This document shows, one piece after another, positions 24,515-33,833 of a DNA stretch of 64,000 nt; within the stretch, counting starts at the first letter, position 1, and every line of letters begins with the position of its first letter. The position numbers were made by a program, and so were the translations under genes. Under the pieces are notes generated by a model that did not search any database, was not told the DNA's origin, and was given only the letters and a program-made list of their open reading frames with translations. Source of the DNA: CAZFLM01 sp964519955 (GTDB lineage Bacteria > Armatimonadota > Chthonomonadetes > Chthonomonadales > CAJBBX01); assembly GCA_964519955.1 (NCBI GenBank), contig CAZFLM010000018.1:1-64000 (forward strand), given 5' to 3'.

Positions 24515-27500
24515 ATGTCATCCGCCGACGAGCGAGCCAAACTGCTCGAACAACTGAAGCCACCGAAGTCCATCGAGCGCATCCACCGCTTCGTGGACGA
24601 CCTGGCAGCGAGACCCTACCTGAGCGCCGCCGAGCCCGTCGCCGGGGCTCCGTCGGCTCGCCCCGGCGAGGTCGGCCTGCACGCGGCAGCGTTCGGGCGC
24701 TCCATCGAGATGGGACTGACGCGGACCACCGCCGCGCACAGGCCCGACGTGCTGCGCGACCTGATGAAGCGTCACCAGGTGAGCGGCGCCGAGGTGCGCG
24801 AGTTCTCGCTGTGGCTGGCGAAGTGGAATGACCGCCAGTTGCTGATGGACCTGGTGCGCCCGGCCCCGCAGGAGCTGCCCGCGCCGGAGGCCCCCGCTGT
24901 TCGGCGGCGCATCGCCGCGGTGTCGCCCACGGCGGCCGTGGCGGGCGCCGAGACCACCGTCGTTCGGCAGCGCGTGCGCGAGGAGGTCGTCGTCCGGCGG
25001 CGGTTCGTCGACGAGCCGGCGAGCACACCCGGTCGGCCCCTGACGCGCGAGGAGCGGGCAGTCTGGCGCGAGGAACGGCGCGGGCGCCCGACGGAACCCG
25101 ACGCCCTGTCGCGCGCGTGGCGAGCCGAGCGAGCCGCTCCGGGGGCGCCACCACCGCCGGAGGTCGGCGCGTCGCCGCTCGCCGCGGTCACGCCCAAGGC
25201 CGTGCTCGACGTGGTCTCTCGCGCGGTGTGGACCGGCAACCTGTCGCTCGGCAGCATGCTCGTCGGCGCCGCACTGGGCCGTGGCCAGGCGGGCGGAGCG
25301 GCGCTGCCCCAGCCGCTCGGCGCCGCCGCAGCCGGGCTCGCGGAGCGACCAGCGGCTGCATTCGGCTATCCGCTGTCGCGCCCACCCATCCCCACCGCCT
25401 CGTGGCTCGGGACCGCGCCGCGGCAGCCGGACCGGTTCGCGCCCGCGGACCTCACGTCGACGCAGCCACCGCTCGGGCAACCGCCCCTGACGCCGCTCGC
25501 GACCTCGCAGCAGGCGCTGCAGCCACTCCCGGCGGCGCAGATGATGCCGGTGCGGCCCGCCCTGCACGCGCCAGCCCTCCGTCCGGCCGGGCGTGGCGAC
25601 GGCGGACCAAGTGCGGCCGGCCCTCCGACGCGCGGTGAGATCCAAACGGAGCCTCCTAGGTCGGCCACGCGATCGACCATGCGACCCGTCGTAGTCGGCG
25701 GGATGGTGCTCTACGCGCTGTCGCAAGCGGCCCCCTCGGCTGCGGCCTCACCGATGGGCCTCACCCTTGCCCAGGACGTCGCAGTGCGCGGCACGGGCAG
25801 CGCGTTCCTGGGCGTGTCCACCAGCGGGTCGGTCGCGCAGGCCATGCCCCAGGTCGACCTGCTCGCGCGTGCCGCGGGGCCCGCCGCGCGCCCCGCTTCC
25901 GCGGCCGCCGTCACCGCGAACATGGGCGAGATCACGCTCATCGCGCCGCCGGTTCGGGTCGCGTCGGAGAAGGCAGAGCGCGGCGGCGCGGCGGTCGCCT
26001 TCGACTGGCGCACCCTGATGGGCGGCGCGGGCCAACTCGACGCGTCGGGTCTCGCGCGCCTCAAGGAAGTGCTGCCCGAAGGAGCCCAGGCCATCTACCC
26101 CGCCGTTCCGAGGAGCAGTCTCGGGCCATCGGCGATGAACCTGAAGGTGGCGCCCTCCCTGCTGGCGCCGCTGCTCGAGCAGAGCTACGGGGCGCGGGCA
26201 GCAGGCATCGCCGAACGCGCGGCCTCGCTGGCGACAGCGCAGTCGGGCGGCACCCCGGCCTCCGCGCCCCTCGCCGCCGCCCTCGTGCCCACCAGCCGGC
26301 CGATGGGGCAGCAGACGGCGGTCCTGGGCGACGAGACCGGCGCGGGCGCACTGGCGCATGCTGGAGCCGGCCAGGCGACGCGCGGCAACGTACTCGATTT
26401 CCTAGGGCTTCCGGTTCGCCTGGCCCCCAGCCTCGGCGCGAAGACCGAGCTGCGAGAAGAGGTCGCGCTTCGGAGCGCGGCGGCCGGCAGCGCGGCGGCG
26501 GCAACGGTGCGCCCGCAGGTGTTCGCTCCGCTGCAGCAGCGCCTCTTCCCGTCGTTCCACAGCGTCGAGGCGGAGCCCGACCTGAGCGCCTGGTCGCAGG
26601 CCGCGCCAAGCTACGGCCTGCGCGACGCCCGACCGACCACGCTGCTGGCGCCCGACGCTCGCGCCCAGGTGCCAACCGCCACGTCGCCGCTGCCGCAGAC
26701 CGCCACAGGGGGCACGGGCCGGCTCTTCGGCTTGCCGCCGTCTCTGGCCGGGCCGATGGTTCGGGACACACTCGGCACGCTCGGAACGCCGAACGCAGCG
26801 CCCACGGGATTGGCGGCGCCCCCGGTCGCCGCGCAGCCAGCGCTGGCCGGCGTGTCCTCCCGCGCCATGCCCGTGAGCATCCCGTCCGCCCAGGCCATGA
26901 CACCGCTGGCGTGGTTGGGCACACCCGACCGCGCGCCATCTATCCTTGGGGCAGGCGTGGCGCCGGCCACAGCGCCCATCGGCCCCACACCGAACCTGCC
27001 GCCGCTGCCCTCCGCCGAGCCCGTAGGGCTGCCTACGTCTTCGTGGGCCTTGGGACCGGCACCTCATCCGGTGGGACATCTGGCGCCCACACTTCGCCCG
27101 GCTTTCGAGCCGGTCGTGGCGCTGTCGCCGCCGCCCACGAGGCTGGTGGAACTGCCCGACATGGCCGGCGCACGGCCCCCGGCGGGGACGCTGCACGCTG
27201 AGCCGTTGCCGGCCACGAGCGCCCTCCGCGCCGAGCCGGTGCCGGCAGGGCAAGGGCCGCCACTCCGCGCGACGTTCCGGCCGGTCGCGAGCATGCCGGC
27301 GCCGGAGCCACTGCTGCCGCATCCCGAGCCCTTGGCCACGGTGGCATTGAGCGGGCCTCGCGCGGCACTGCCGGACCCGATACCGCAGCCAACCCAGCAT
27401 GCCGCGCCGCCGTCAGCGCCACCCCATATGGTGCCGCTGCTCGCCCGCGAGGCACGGCCGGAGGCCGAGCCCGCCGTCGACACGCCCGCTGCGGCGCAGG

Positions 27501-28039
27501 CGCCGGTGAGCCTACCATCACCGACCGCGATGCCGAGGCCGGCACCCACCTTGGCGGCAGCGCCCGCGTGGGCGAGGTCCGCGCAGCCTGCCGGATCGTC
27601 AGCGACCATCGGCACGCGCACGGCGCCATTGTCGCGCACCGTCGGCATCCCCGCTAGCCCAAGGGTGGCCATGCCGTCGCTGGGCCTGCCCAGTCCGCCG
27701 CCCGCGGCCAGCGCACCGAGCATGGCCTTGCCGTCCGCCGCCGCCGCTGCGCCCCGCCCAACCCGCATGGTCTCGACCGTCTCCCGCCGGGCGCCCGACA
27801 TGCTCCTGCCCGCGCTGCGGAGAGATGCCGGGCCGCTCGCCATCCAGAAGGCATCGCCGGGAGACGTGGCACGGCCGGCGACCGCCGCCCCGCGCGCATC
27901 GGAGCCCCAGAAGGCATCCATGCTCGCGTCGCAGGACCGCGGCGCGGCGGCCAACGAGATCCATCTGCTCGCGAACGAAGTCTGGTCGCTCCTGAAGCGC
28001 CGGCTCGCGGCCGAATCGGAGCGCCGCGGACGCTGGTAG
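24515..28039 (+). CDS. Large Ala/Pro-rich eCIS-locus protein, 1174 aa, unknown function
   Basis: No recognised family. The first ~120 residues look folded and helical (ERAKLLEQLKPPKSIERIHR; DVLRDLMKRHQVSGAEVREF). Next is a charged Arg/Glu stretch to about 230, and then some 900 residues of Ala, Pro, Leu and Gly-rich sequence that is probably disordered. The final helix (NEIHLLANEVWSLLKRRL then AAESERRGRW) resembles the C-terminus of the DUF5908-like protein. It occupies the slot between the second tube gene and the LysM gene, where the Photorhabdus cassette has a small gene (Pvc6). Possible roles are a tape-measure or a scaffold. I start at ATG 24515 because TGAGGAGT is well spaced for it and the upstream 31 codons do not look coding. 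It shows no signal peptide. Confidence 0.8.
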   Translation: MSSADERAKLLEQLKPPKSIERIHRFVDDLAARPYLSAAEPVAGAPSARPGEVGLHAAAFGRSIEMGLTRTTAAHRPDVLRDLMKRHQVSGAEVREFSLWLAKWNDRQLLMDLVRPAPQELPAPEAPAVRRRIAAVSPTAAVAGAETTVVRQRVREEVVVRRRFVDEPASTPGRPLTREERAVWREERRGRPTEPDALSRAWRAERAAPGAPPPPEVGASPLAAVTPKAVLDVVSRAVWTGNLSLGSMLVGAALGRGQAGGAALPQPLGAAAAGLAERPAAAFGYPLSRPPIPTASWLGTAPRQPDRFAPADLTSTQPPLGQPPLTPLATSQQALQPLPAAQMMPVRPALHAPALRPAGRGDGGPSAAGPPTRGEIQTEPPRSATRSTMRPVVVGGMVLYALSQAAPSAAASPMGLTLAQDVAVRGTGSAFLGVSTSGSVAQAMPQVDLLARAAGPAARPASAAAVTANMGEITLIAPPVRVASEKAERGGAAVAFDWRTLMGGAGQLDASGLARLKEVLPEGAQAIYPAVPRSSLGPSAMNLKVAPSLLAPLLEQSYGARAAGIAERAASLATAQSGGTPASAPLAAALVPTSRPMGQQTAVLGDETGAGALAHAGAGQATRGNVLDFLGLPVRLAPSLGAKTELREEVALRSAAAGSAAAATVRPQVFAPLQQRLFPSFHSVEAEPDLSAWSQAAPSYGLRDARPTTLLAPDARAQVPTATSPLPQTATGGTGRLFGLPPSLAGPMVRDTLGTLGTPNAAPTGLAAPPVAAQPALAGVSSRAMPVSIPSAQAMTPLAWLGTPDRAPSILGAGVAPATAPIGPTPNLPPLPSAEPVGLPTSSWALGPAPHPVGHLAPTLRPAFEPVVALSPPPTRLVELPDMAGARPPAGTLHAEPLPATSALRAEPVPAGQGPPLRATFRPVASMPAPEPLLPHPEPLATVALSGPRAALPDPIPQPTQHAAPPSAPPHMVPLLAREARPEAEPAVDTPAAAQAPVSLPSPTAMPRPAPTLAAAPAWARSAQPAGSSATIGTRTAPLSRTVGIPASPRVAMPSLGLPSPPPAASAPSMALPSAAAAAPRPTRMVSTVSRRAPDMLLPALRRDAGPLAIQKASPGDVARPATAAPRASEPQKASMLASQDRGAAANEIHLLANEVWSLLKRRLAAESERRGRW

Positions 28040-28074
28040 TCCGTCAGGCCGGAGACCGATAAGGAAGGACCGTC

Positions 28075-28722
28075 ATGGGACTCACCAAAGCGACGTTGAC
28101 CAACGTGGACAACGGCGACCGCATCGAGTGCATGTTCAACCCGACCGAGTACACGCTCGCCAAGGCGAACTCGTGGCAGCCGAAGCCGGTCGTCGGCAAG
28201 AACGTGCCGAAGATGGACTTCACGGGCGGCGGCTCCCGATCCCTGACGATCGAGTTGTTCTTCGACGTCTACGAGAAGCAGGGCGCTGACGTGCGGACCG
28301 ATGTGAACAAGGTCTGGGCGCTCACCATGATCGACGAGCGCACCAAGAACCGCGAGACGCAGCGAGCCCGCCCGCCGCTCTGCATCTTCCAGTGGGGCCC
28401 CAACTGGAGCTTCAAGGCCGCCGTGACGAACCTCTCCGTACGCTACACGCTCTTCCGCCAGGACGGCACGCCCGTTCGGGCGGTCGCCAACCTGACGTTG
28501 CAAGAGGCGGAGGACGAGAGCGACCAACCGGGCACCAACCCGACGTCGTTCACGCCGCCTGGACGCAAGCGTCGCGAGGTCCGGCCCCAGGACACGCTCG
28601 CCATGATCGCGTACGAGGAGTACGGCGACTCGGGTCTGTGGCGGACGATCGCCGAGGAGAACGGCATCGACGACCCGCTCAGCCTGAAGCCCGGTCAGAT
28701 CCTGTCCATACCGCCGCTGTAG
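28075..28722 (+). CDS. LysM-containing tube/baseplate hub protein (Pvc7-type, CIS tube protein)
   Basis: Conserved eCIS protein that links the tube to the spike hub. The N-terminal ~150 residues form the CIS tube-protein domain (IECMFNPTEYTLAKANSWQP; GGGSRSLTIELFFDVYEKQG; PPLCIFQWGPNWSFKAAVTN). The C-terminus carries one LysM domain, residues ~165-215 (REVRPQDTLAMIAYEEYGDS; IAEENGIDDPLSLKPGQILS). LysM often binds peptidoglycan, but in this family it is structural, comparable to T4 gp53. Its position directly before the spike gene is standard. AAGGAAGGA precedes the start. Confidence 0.94.
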   Translation: MGLTKATLTNVDNGDRIECMFNPTEYTLAKANSWQPKPVVGKNVPKMDFTGGGSRSLTIELFFDVYEKQGADVRTDVNKVWALTMIDERTKNRETQRARPPLCIFQWGPNWSFKAAVTNLSVRYTLFRQDGTPVRAVANLTLQEAEDESDQPGTNPTSFTPPGRKRREVRPQDTLAMIAYEEYGDSGLWRTIAEENGIDDPLSLKPGQILSIPPL

Positions 28723-28808
28723 ACACAAGGCCGAGGGCGCCGGCGCCGCCTCGATACGGATGGGTGCCGCTCGCAACCGCCCGGTGACGGGCATCGGGAG
28801 ATACGACG

Positions 28809-30665
28809 ATGGCGGACGAACCGCATCTGCCTCAGTTCAACCTCAAGATTGACGGCGCTGTGGTGCCGAAAGAGTGCATGGATGCGATGCTCGACTGCGT
28901 GGTCGAGAACAGCCTGCACCTCCCCGATGTCTGCACCATCCGCATCCATGACGCCGAGTTCCAGTGGCTCGACAAGGAGACGTTCAAGGAGGGCAAGAAG
29001 GTCGAGGTCCAGGCCGGCGAGGGACGCGATGCCCTGACCACGATCTTCCAAGGCGAGGTGACGGGCATCGAGATGGACCTTGCGGGCCACGGCGTGCCCA
29101 CCATCGTCGTGCGCTGCTTCAGCAAGGCGCACCGCCTCCACCGCGGCCGCCTCAGCCGCTCGTTCGTCCAGGTGACGGACACCGACATCGTGCGCAAGGT
29201 CGGCCAGGAGCTGGGCTTCCGCGTCACGGCCGACGACACCTCGCAGGTCCATGACTGGGTGATGCAGAACAACCAGACCAATTGGGAGTTCTTGCAGCAG
29301 ATCGCCGCGCGCGTCGGGTACCGCCTCTACGTCAAAGGCGAGGACGAGCTGTGCTTCAAGAAGGTGGAGGCCGGCGGCGCGCAGGCAGTGAAGGTGGAAT
29401 GGGGCAAGACGCTGCGCTCCTTCCGGCCCAAGGTCGCCGCGTCGCCGCAGGTCGATCAGGTCATCGTGCGCGGGTGGGACCCGAAGACCAAGCAGGCCAT
29501 CGTCGGCCGCAAGACCTCGCCGAGCGGCACCCCGCAGACGCAGGACGGCTCGTCGGGCGGCCAGATCTCCAGCCGTGCGTACGGCCAGGCCAAGATGGTG
29601 GTCGTCGATCGTCCCGTGCACACCCAGGCCGAGGCCGACCAGATGGCCCAGTCCGTGCTGGACCACATCGCGGGCGACTACCTCGAGGCCGAGGGCCTGT
29701 GCTACGCGATGCCGAACCTCAAGCCCGGCATGGAGGTCGAGGTCCCGAACATCGGCAAGCGCTTCAGCGGCAAGTACTACGCGACCTCCACGACCCACAC
29801 CTACACGCCTGCGGAAGGGTACGCCACCCAGTTCACGGTGACCGGCAAGGGGGCGGGCACGCTGCTCTCCATTCTGAACACGGAGGGGATGGTCAGGCGG
29901 GCGCCGCTGGGCGGCAACGTGGTCGTCGGCGTGGTCACGAACAACCAGGACCCCGACGACCTGGCTCGGGTCAAGGTGAAGTACCCCTGGCTGACCGAGG
30001 AGCACGAGAGCTTCTGGGCGCGCCTGGTCTGCCCGATGGCCGGGCCCGACCGGGGCTTCGAGTTCATCCCGGAGGTCGACGACGAGGTGCTCCTGGCGTT
30101 CGAGCACGGCGACATCCACCGCCCGTTCGTGATCGGGGCGCTCTGGAATGGGAAGGATAAGCCGGTCGAGCCGAGCAGCGTCGCCATCAGCGGCGGCAAG
30201 GTGAACCGCCGGACTATCAAGACAAGAATTGGCCACGAGATTCTGCTAGATGACACGGATGACAAAGGAGAAATCAGCTTCACGACGAAGAGTGGTCACA
30301 AGGTCATCCTCGACGACAAGAACGAGAACATCAAGGCGATCACGAAGGACGGCCACTACCTGATCCTGGACGACCGGAACAGGAAGATAGTGCTGGAGCA
30401 CAGCTCAGCCTCGCACAAGATCACGCTCTCGCCGTCGGGCATCGACATCCGAACCGGCGGCGACTTCACCGTGCAGGCGGACGGTAAGGTATCCATCGAG
30501 TGCAAGGACAAGATGGACCTCCTGACGCTGACCGACTTCAAGGCCAAGGGGCTCAACGCCACGATGGAAGCCAACATGGCGGCGTCGGTGAGGGGCACCA
30601 CGAGCTGTGAGCTGAGGTCCGCCGGCCAGACGACGGTCCGCGGCCTACCCGTGACGATCAACTAG
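28809..30665 (+). CDS. Spike protein, gp27-gp5/VgrG-like (Pvc8-type)
   Basis: Central spike at the tip of the inner tube. The N-terminal ~340 residues match the gp27-like hub (TIRIHDAEFQWLDKETFKEG; GRLSRSFVQVTDTDIVRKVG; NWEFLQQIAARVGYRLYVKG). The gp5-type OB-fold spans about 370-455 (GVVTNNQDPDDLARVKVKYP; FIPEVDDEVLLAFEHGDIHR; VIGALWNG). The C-terminal ~140 residues are a short beta-helix with repeated I-L-D-D-K/R and K-I-T-L patterns. It is a trimer in known homologues. No extra enzymatic domain is fused. The next gene encodes its PAAR tip, 8 bp downstream. Confidence 0.95.
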   Translation: MADEPHLPQFNLKIDGAVVPKECMDAMLDCVVENSLHLPDVCTIRIHDAEFQWLDKETFKEGKKVEVQAGEGRDALTTIFQGEVTGIEMDLAGHGVPTIVVRCFSKAHRLHRGRLSRSFVQVTDTDIVRKVGQELGFRVTADDTSQVHDWVMQNNQTNWEFLQQIAARVGYRLYVKGEDELCFKKVEAGGAQAVKVEWGKTLRSFRPKVAASPQVDQVIVRGWDPKTKQAIVGRKTSPSGTPQTQDGSSGGQISSRAYGQAKMVVVDRPVHTQAEADQMAQSVLDHIAGDYLEAEGLCYAMPNLKPGMEVEVPNIGKRFSGKYYATSTTHTYTPAEGYATQFTVTGKGAGTLLSILNTEGMVRRAPLGGNVVVGVVTNNQDPDDLARVKVKYPWLTEEHESFWARLVCPMAGPDRGFEFIPEVDDEVLLAFEHGDIHRPFVIGALWNGKDKPVEPSSVAISGGKVNRRTIKTRIGHEILLDDTDDKGEISFTTKSGHKVILDDKNENIKAITKDGHYLILDDRNRKIVLEHSSASHKITLSPSGIDIRTGGDFTVQADGKVSIECKDKMDLLTLTDFKAKGLNATMEANMAASVRGTTSCELRSAGQTTVRGLPVTIN

Positions 30666-30673
30666 GTGAAGCC

Positions 30674-30973
30674 ATGCCACCAGCAGCCAGACTGACCGAC
30701 ATGCACAACTGCCCGATGGCAACGCCCGGCGTGCCGCCCGTGCCACACGTGGGGGGCCCTATCGTCGGCCCAGGCGTGCCTACCGTGATGATCGGGATGC
30801 TCGTCGCCTCCGTGGTTGGCGACAACGCGACCTGCGTCGGCCCTCCGGATGTCATCGTGAGCGGCTCCACCTCCGTGATGATCGGCGGGCGGCCGGCCGC
30901 TCGGCTCGGGGATCCCACCGCGCATGGCGGGATCATCACCATGGGCTGTCCGACGGTCATCATCGGCGGCTAG
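30674..30973 (+). CDS. PAAR-domain spike tip protein (Pvc10-type)
   Basis: Forms the sharp metal-tipped cone on the spike trimer. The 99 residues show the PAAR pattern throughout: PPAARLTDMHNCP, PGVPPVPHVGGPIVGPGVPT, SGSTSVMIGGRPAARLGDPT and AHGGIITMGCPTVIIGG, with His and Cys residues expected to hold the metal. There is no C-terminal toxin extension. AGGTGA at 6-base spacing gives the start. A 135-bp gap precedes the gp25-like gene. Confidence 0.95.
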   Translation: MPPAARLTDMHNCPMATPGVPPVPHVGGPIVGPGVPTVMIGMLVASVVGDNATCVGPPDVIVSGSTSVMIGGRPAARLGDPTAHGGIITMGCPTVIIGG

Positions 30974-31108
30974 ACCAGACGACAACCAGCACCCGACCAG
31001 GGCGACACCTCAGCGCGCCACGCCCTGGCCTCGCGTACGGACTGGAACCTGAGTCCATCCCCCGGCAGGGGAAGCCCATCGGACACGTGGCCTGGAGGCC
31101 TACCACCG

Positions 31109-31546
31109 ATGCCCACGCCGACCAAAGACTTCCTGGGATCAGGCTGGAAGTACCCTCCCCGCTTGGACGCGCGCGGGCACATCGAACTCGTCCACCAGGA
31201 ACAGGACGTGGAGGAAGCCATCCACATGATCCTGCGGACGCAGAAGGGCGAACGCCCGATGCGCCCCGAGTTCGGCTCCGAACTCCACCGCCTCGTATTC
31301 GCGCCAAACGACGCCGCCACAGCCGGACTGGCCCGCCGCTACGTCCACGAAGCGCTTGCACGCTGGGAGCCGCGGATCGAGGTCACCGAGGTCCGCGTCG
31401 GGACCGACGAGAAGGACCCCGAGCGGATCCGATTCGGCGACGCCAACCCTGCGAAGCTCCTCATCAGCATCGACTACCGCATCCCGGCCACCAACTCCGA
31501 GCGCAATCTGGTGTTCCCCTTCTACACCATTCCCGGAGAGGACTGA
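31109..31546 (+). CDS. Baseplate wedge protein, GPW/gp25 family (Pvc9-type)
   Basis: Small baseplate protein that starts sheath polymerisation. It has the gp25 core: VEEAIHMILRTQKGERPMRP, EFGSELHRLVFAPND, then RYVHEALARWEPRIEVTEVR and LLISIDYRIPATNSERNLVF. The E-x-R-type signature region is intact and the length of 145 aa is normal. It lies 12 bp before the gpJ-like gene, as in most contractile systems. Confidence 0.94.
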   Translation: MPTPTKDFLGSGWKYPPRLDARGHIELVHQEQDVEEAIHMILRTQKGERPMRPEFGSELHRLVFAPNDAATAGLARRYVHEALARWEPRIEVTEVRVGTDEKDPERIRFGDANPAKLLISIDYRIPATNSERNLVFPFYTIPGED

Positions 31547-31558
31547 GAGACCGCGACC

Positions 31559-33775
31559 ATGTCCCTACCCGCGCCCAACCTCGACGACCGCACGTTCCAG
31601 CAGATCGTTGACGATGTGAAGCGGCAGATCGGTCTGCGGTGCCCCGAGTGGACCGACCACAACGTCTCCGATCCCGGCGTGACCCTCATCGAGTTGTTCG
31701 CCTGGATGACGGAGATGACGCTGTTCCGCCTGAACCAGGTGCCCGAGCGCAACTACATCCGCTTCCTCGAGATGCTGGGCGTCACCCTCGAGACCCCGCG
31801 CCCCGCGCAGACCGAGCTGCTCTTCAGGCTCTCCCGGCCGATCGGCGACACCGACGGCGAGGAGTCCTACGAGTGCACGCTGCGCGAGGGCGACACCGTC
31901 GCGGCCACCGTGCGCACCGAGACCGAGGAGGCGATCGAGTTCACCACCGATGCCCGCCTGCAACTGGTTCGGCCGCGTCTGGCTGCCGTGAAGGCGGTCG
32001 TGCTGGAGGAAGGCGTTGGCGAGGACGAGGCCCTGACCGCTGCCAAGGGGCTGCACAGAGCCGCCGATGGCTTCGAGCCCCCGGCAGCGGGCCGGCGCTC
32101 GGCGTCGACCGGCCCGGGCGAGGCGAAGCCGGTTGGGTTCGCGGTCTTCGGCGACACGCCGCCGCCCCGGCAGAACAGCGCCGTCTACCTCGGCTTCGAG
32201 GCCGACGTCTCGGGCAATGTCGTGGCGATCGACGCCGAGTGCATAGCCGCCGCGGCGACCGGGCTCGACCCGCGCTACCCGGCGCAGGTGTGGGAGGTCT
32301 GGGACGGCAGCGAGGCCATCTGGAGCCGGCTCAGCTTGCTGTCGGACACCACGTCCGGCTTCGACCAGACCGGCGCCGTCGAGCTGGTGATGCCGCTCAA
32401 CCTCGTCAGCCGCGTCCTCGGCGGATCGCGAGCCTACTGGGTCCGGTGCCGCTACACGACCGACCCCGAGGACGTCCCGCCGCGAGCGACGCACCCGCAT
32501 GGGCCTCCCGGCTACAGCGCGTCGCCTCTCGTCACCCGGCTGAGCGCGCGCGTGGTTGGCGGAATGGCGCCCGCGAGCAACAGCACGACGGTCACCATGG
32601 AGGAGATCGGGCAGAGCGCCGGCACGCCGGGCCAGGTCTTCCGCCTGCGCAACGCCTCGATCCAGGACCGCGGCAAGGAGGAGACGATCCTGATCGGCGA
32701 GCGGGGCGCCCCTCCGGCGGAGCTGCAGCAGTGGGAGGAGAAGCCGGACTTCTCCGAGAGCGGCCCCTCCGACCTGCACTTTACGTGCGACTCCCTCACG
32801 GGGCGCATCGCGTTCGGCCCGAGCATCCCGCAGCCCGACGGCACCGCGCGGCAGTACGGCGCGATACCGCCCAAGGACCTCACGATCTACTTCTCGTCCT
32901 ACCGCTACGGCGGCGGCACGCACGGCAACGTGCGCGAGAACCAGGTGCGCGTCCTGAAGTCGTCCATCCCCTACATCGCCGAGGTGACGAACCCCTCCCC
33001 GGCGCGCGGCGGCCAGGATCTGGAGCATATCGAGCGCGCCAAGATGCGAGGCCGCGCCATGCTGAAGACTCGCGAGCGAGCGGTCACCGGCGAGGACTTC
33101 GAGGAGCTGGCCCGCCGCGCCTCGTCGGGGGTCGGGCGGGCCCGATGCGTCCAGCCGCCACCCCTGCACGTGCGAGGCGACTTCGGCGAGAACATCCCGC
33201 CCGGCGTGGTCCGCGTCCTCATCGTGCCGGCCCTCAGCCGCCAGTTGCTCGTCCCCCGCCCCACCGACCTGCGCGTGCCCCAGGCGACCGTCGAGAAGGT
33301 CCAGGAGTACCTGGACGAGCGCCGGCTGCTGACGACCGTGCTCGATGTGGGTGAGCCGCACTACGTTTTCATCTCGACCGAGATCACGCTCGTGGCCGAT
33401 CCGCACGCCGACGCGGACCAGGTGCAGCAGCGCGTCCGGGAGCGGCTGGCGACCTACATTCACCCACTCACCGGCGGCCCCAACGGCGACGGATGGCCGT
33501 TCAAGCGGGCGCTCACGCTCGCCGACGTCTACGCCCAGGTCGGCGCAGTGGGCGGGGTCGCGTTCCTGCTGGACGCCAAGGTGTTCTACTCGACCGTCGT
33601 CGATCCCGCGCGCGGCCTGCTCGGCGCGGAGGAGCCCCTCGACCTGGAGCGGGGCCGCATCGAGGTGTTCTACGACCAGGAGAAGACACGCGCCGTGCCC
33701 GCCGACCTCCTGATGCTCGGCACACGCGAGCACCGGATCCGCTGCGTGCCCATGTCACAGGTGGGCACCGTCTAG
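31559..33775 (+). CDS. Baseplate assembly protein J-like (gp6/Pvc11-type)
   Basis: Large baseplate wedge component of the 'putative baseplate assembly protein' family. The hallmark N-terminus (LDDRTFQQIVDDVKRQIGLR; WTDHNVSDPGVTLIELFAWM; RLNQVPERNYIRFLEMLGV) is followed by beta domains. The conserved C-terminal half includes CDSLTGRIAFGPSIPQPDG, YGGGTHGNVRENQV, AVTGEDFEELARR and EKVQEYLDERRLLTTVLDVG. The 738-aa length is typical. With gp25-like and tail protein I-like proteins it forms the wedge that holds the spike until contraction. Confidence 0.94.
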   Translation: MSLPAPNLDDRTFQQIVDDVKRQIGLRCPEWTDHNVSDPGVTLIELFAWMTEMTLFRLNQVPERNYIRFLEMLGVTLETPRPAQTELLFRLSRPIGDTDGEESYECTLREGDTVAATVRTETEEAIEFTTDARLQLVRPRLAAVKAVVLEEGVGEDEALTAAKGLHRAADGFEPPAAGRRSASTGPGEAKPVGFAVFGDTPPPRQNSAVYLGFEADVSGNVVAIDAECIAAAATGLDPRYPAQVWEVWDGSEAIWSRLSLLSDTTSGFDQTGAVELVMPLNLVSRVLGGSRAYWVRCRYTTDPEDVPPRATHPHGPPGYSASPLVTRLSARVVGGMAPASNSTTVTMEEIGQSAGTPGQVFRLRNASIQDRGKEETILIGERGAPPAELQQWEEKPDFSESGPSDLHFTCDSLTGRIAFGPSIPQPDGTARQYGAIPPKDLTIYFSSYRYGGGTHGNVRENQVRVLKSSIPYIAEVTNPSPARGGQDLEHIERAKMRGRAMLKTRERAVTGEDFEELARRASSGVGRARCVQPPPLHVRGDFGENIPPGVVRVLIVPALSRQLLVPRPTDLRVPQATVEKVQEYLDERRLLTTVLDVGEPHYVFISTEITLVADPHADADQVQQRVRERLATYIHPLTGGPNGDGWPFKRALTLADVYAQVGAVGGVAFLLDAKVFYSTVVDPARGLLGAEEPLDLERGRIEVFYDQEKTRAVPADLLMLGTREHRIRCVPMSQVGTV

Positions 33776-33833
33776 CCCGTTCGCGGCGGCGCAGGCTAAC
33801 CACCTGCCGCAGCCGCACAGGAGCCAGACCGAG

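Noticed and set aside
31565..33733. 722-codon minus-strand frame opposite the gpJ-like gene
   Set aside because: The plus-strand frame has clear baseplate motifs; the minus-strand translation is low-information and rich in Arg, His and Val.
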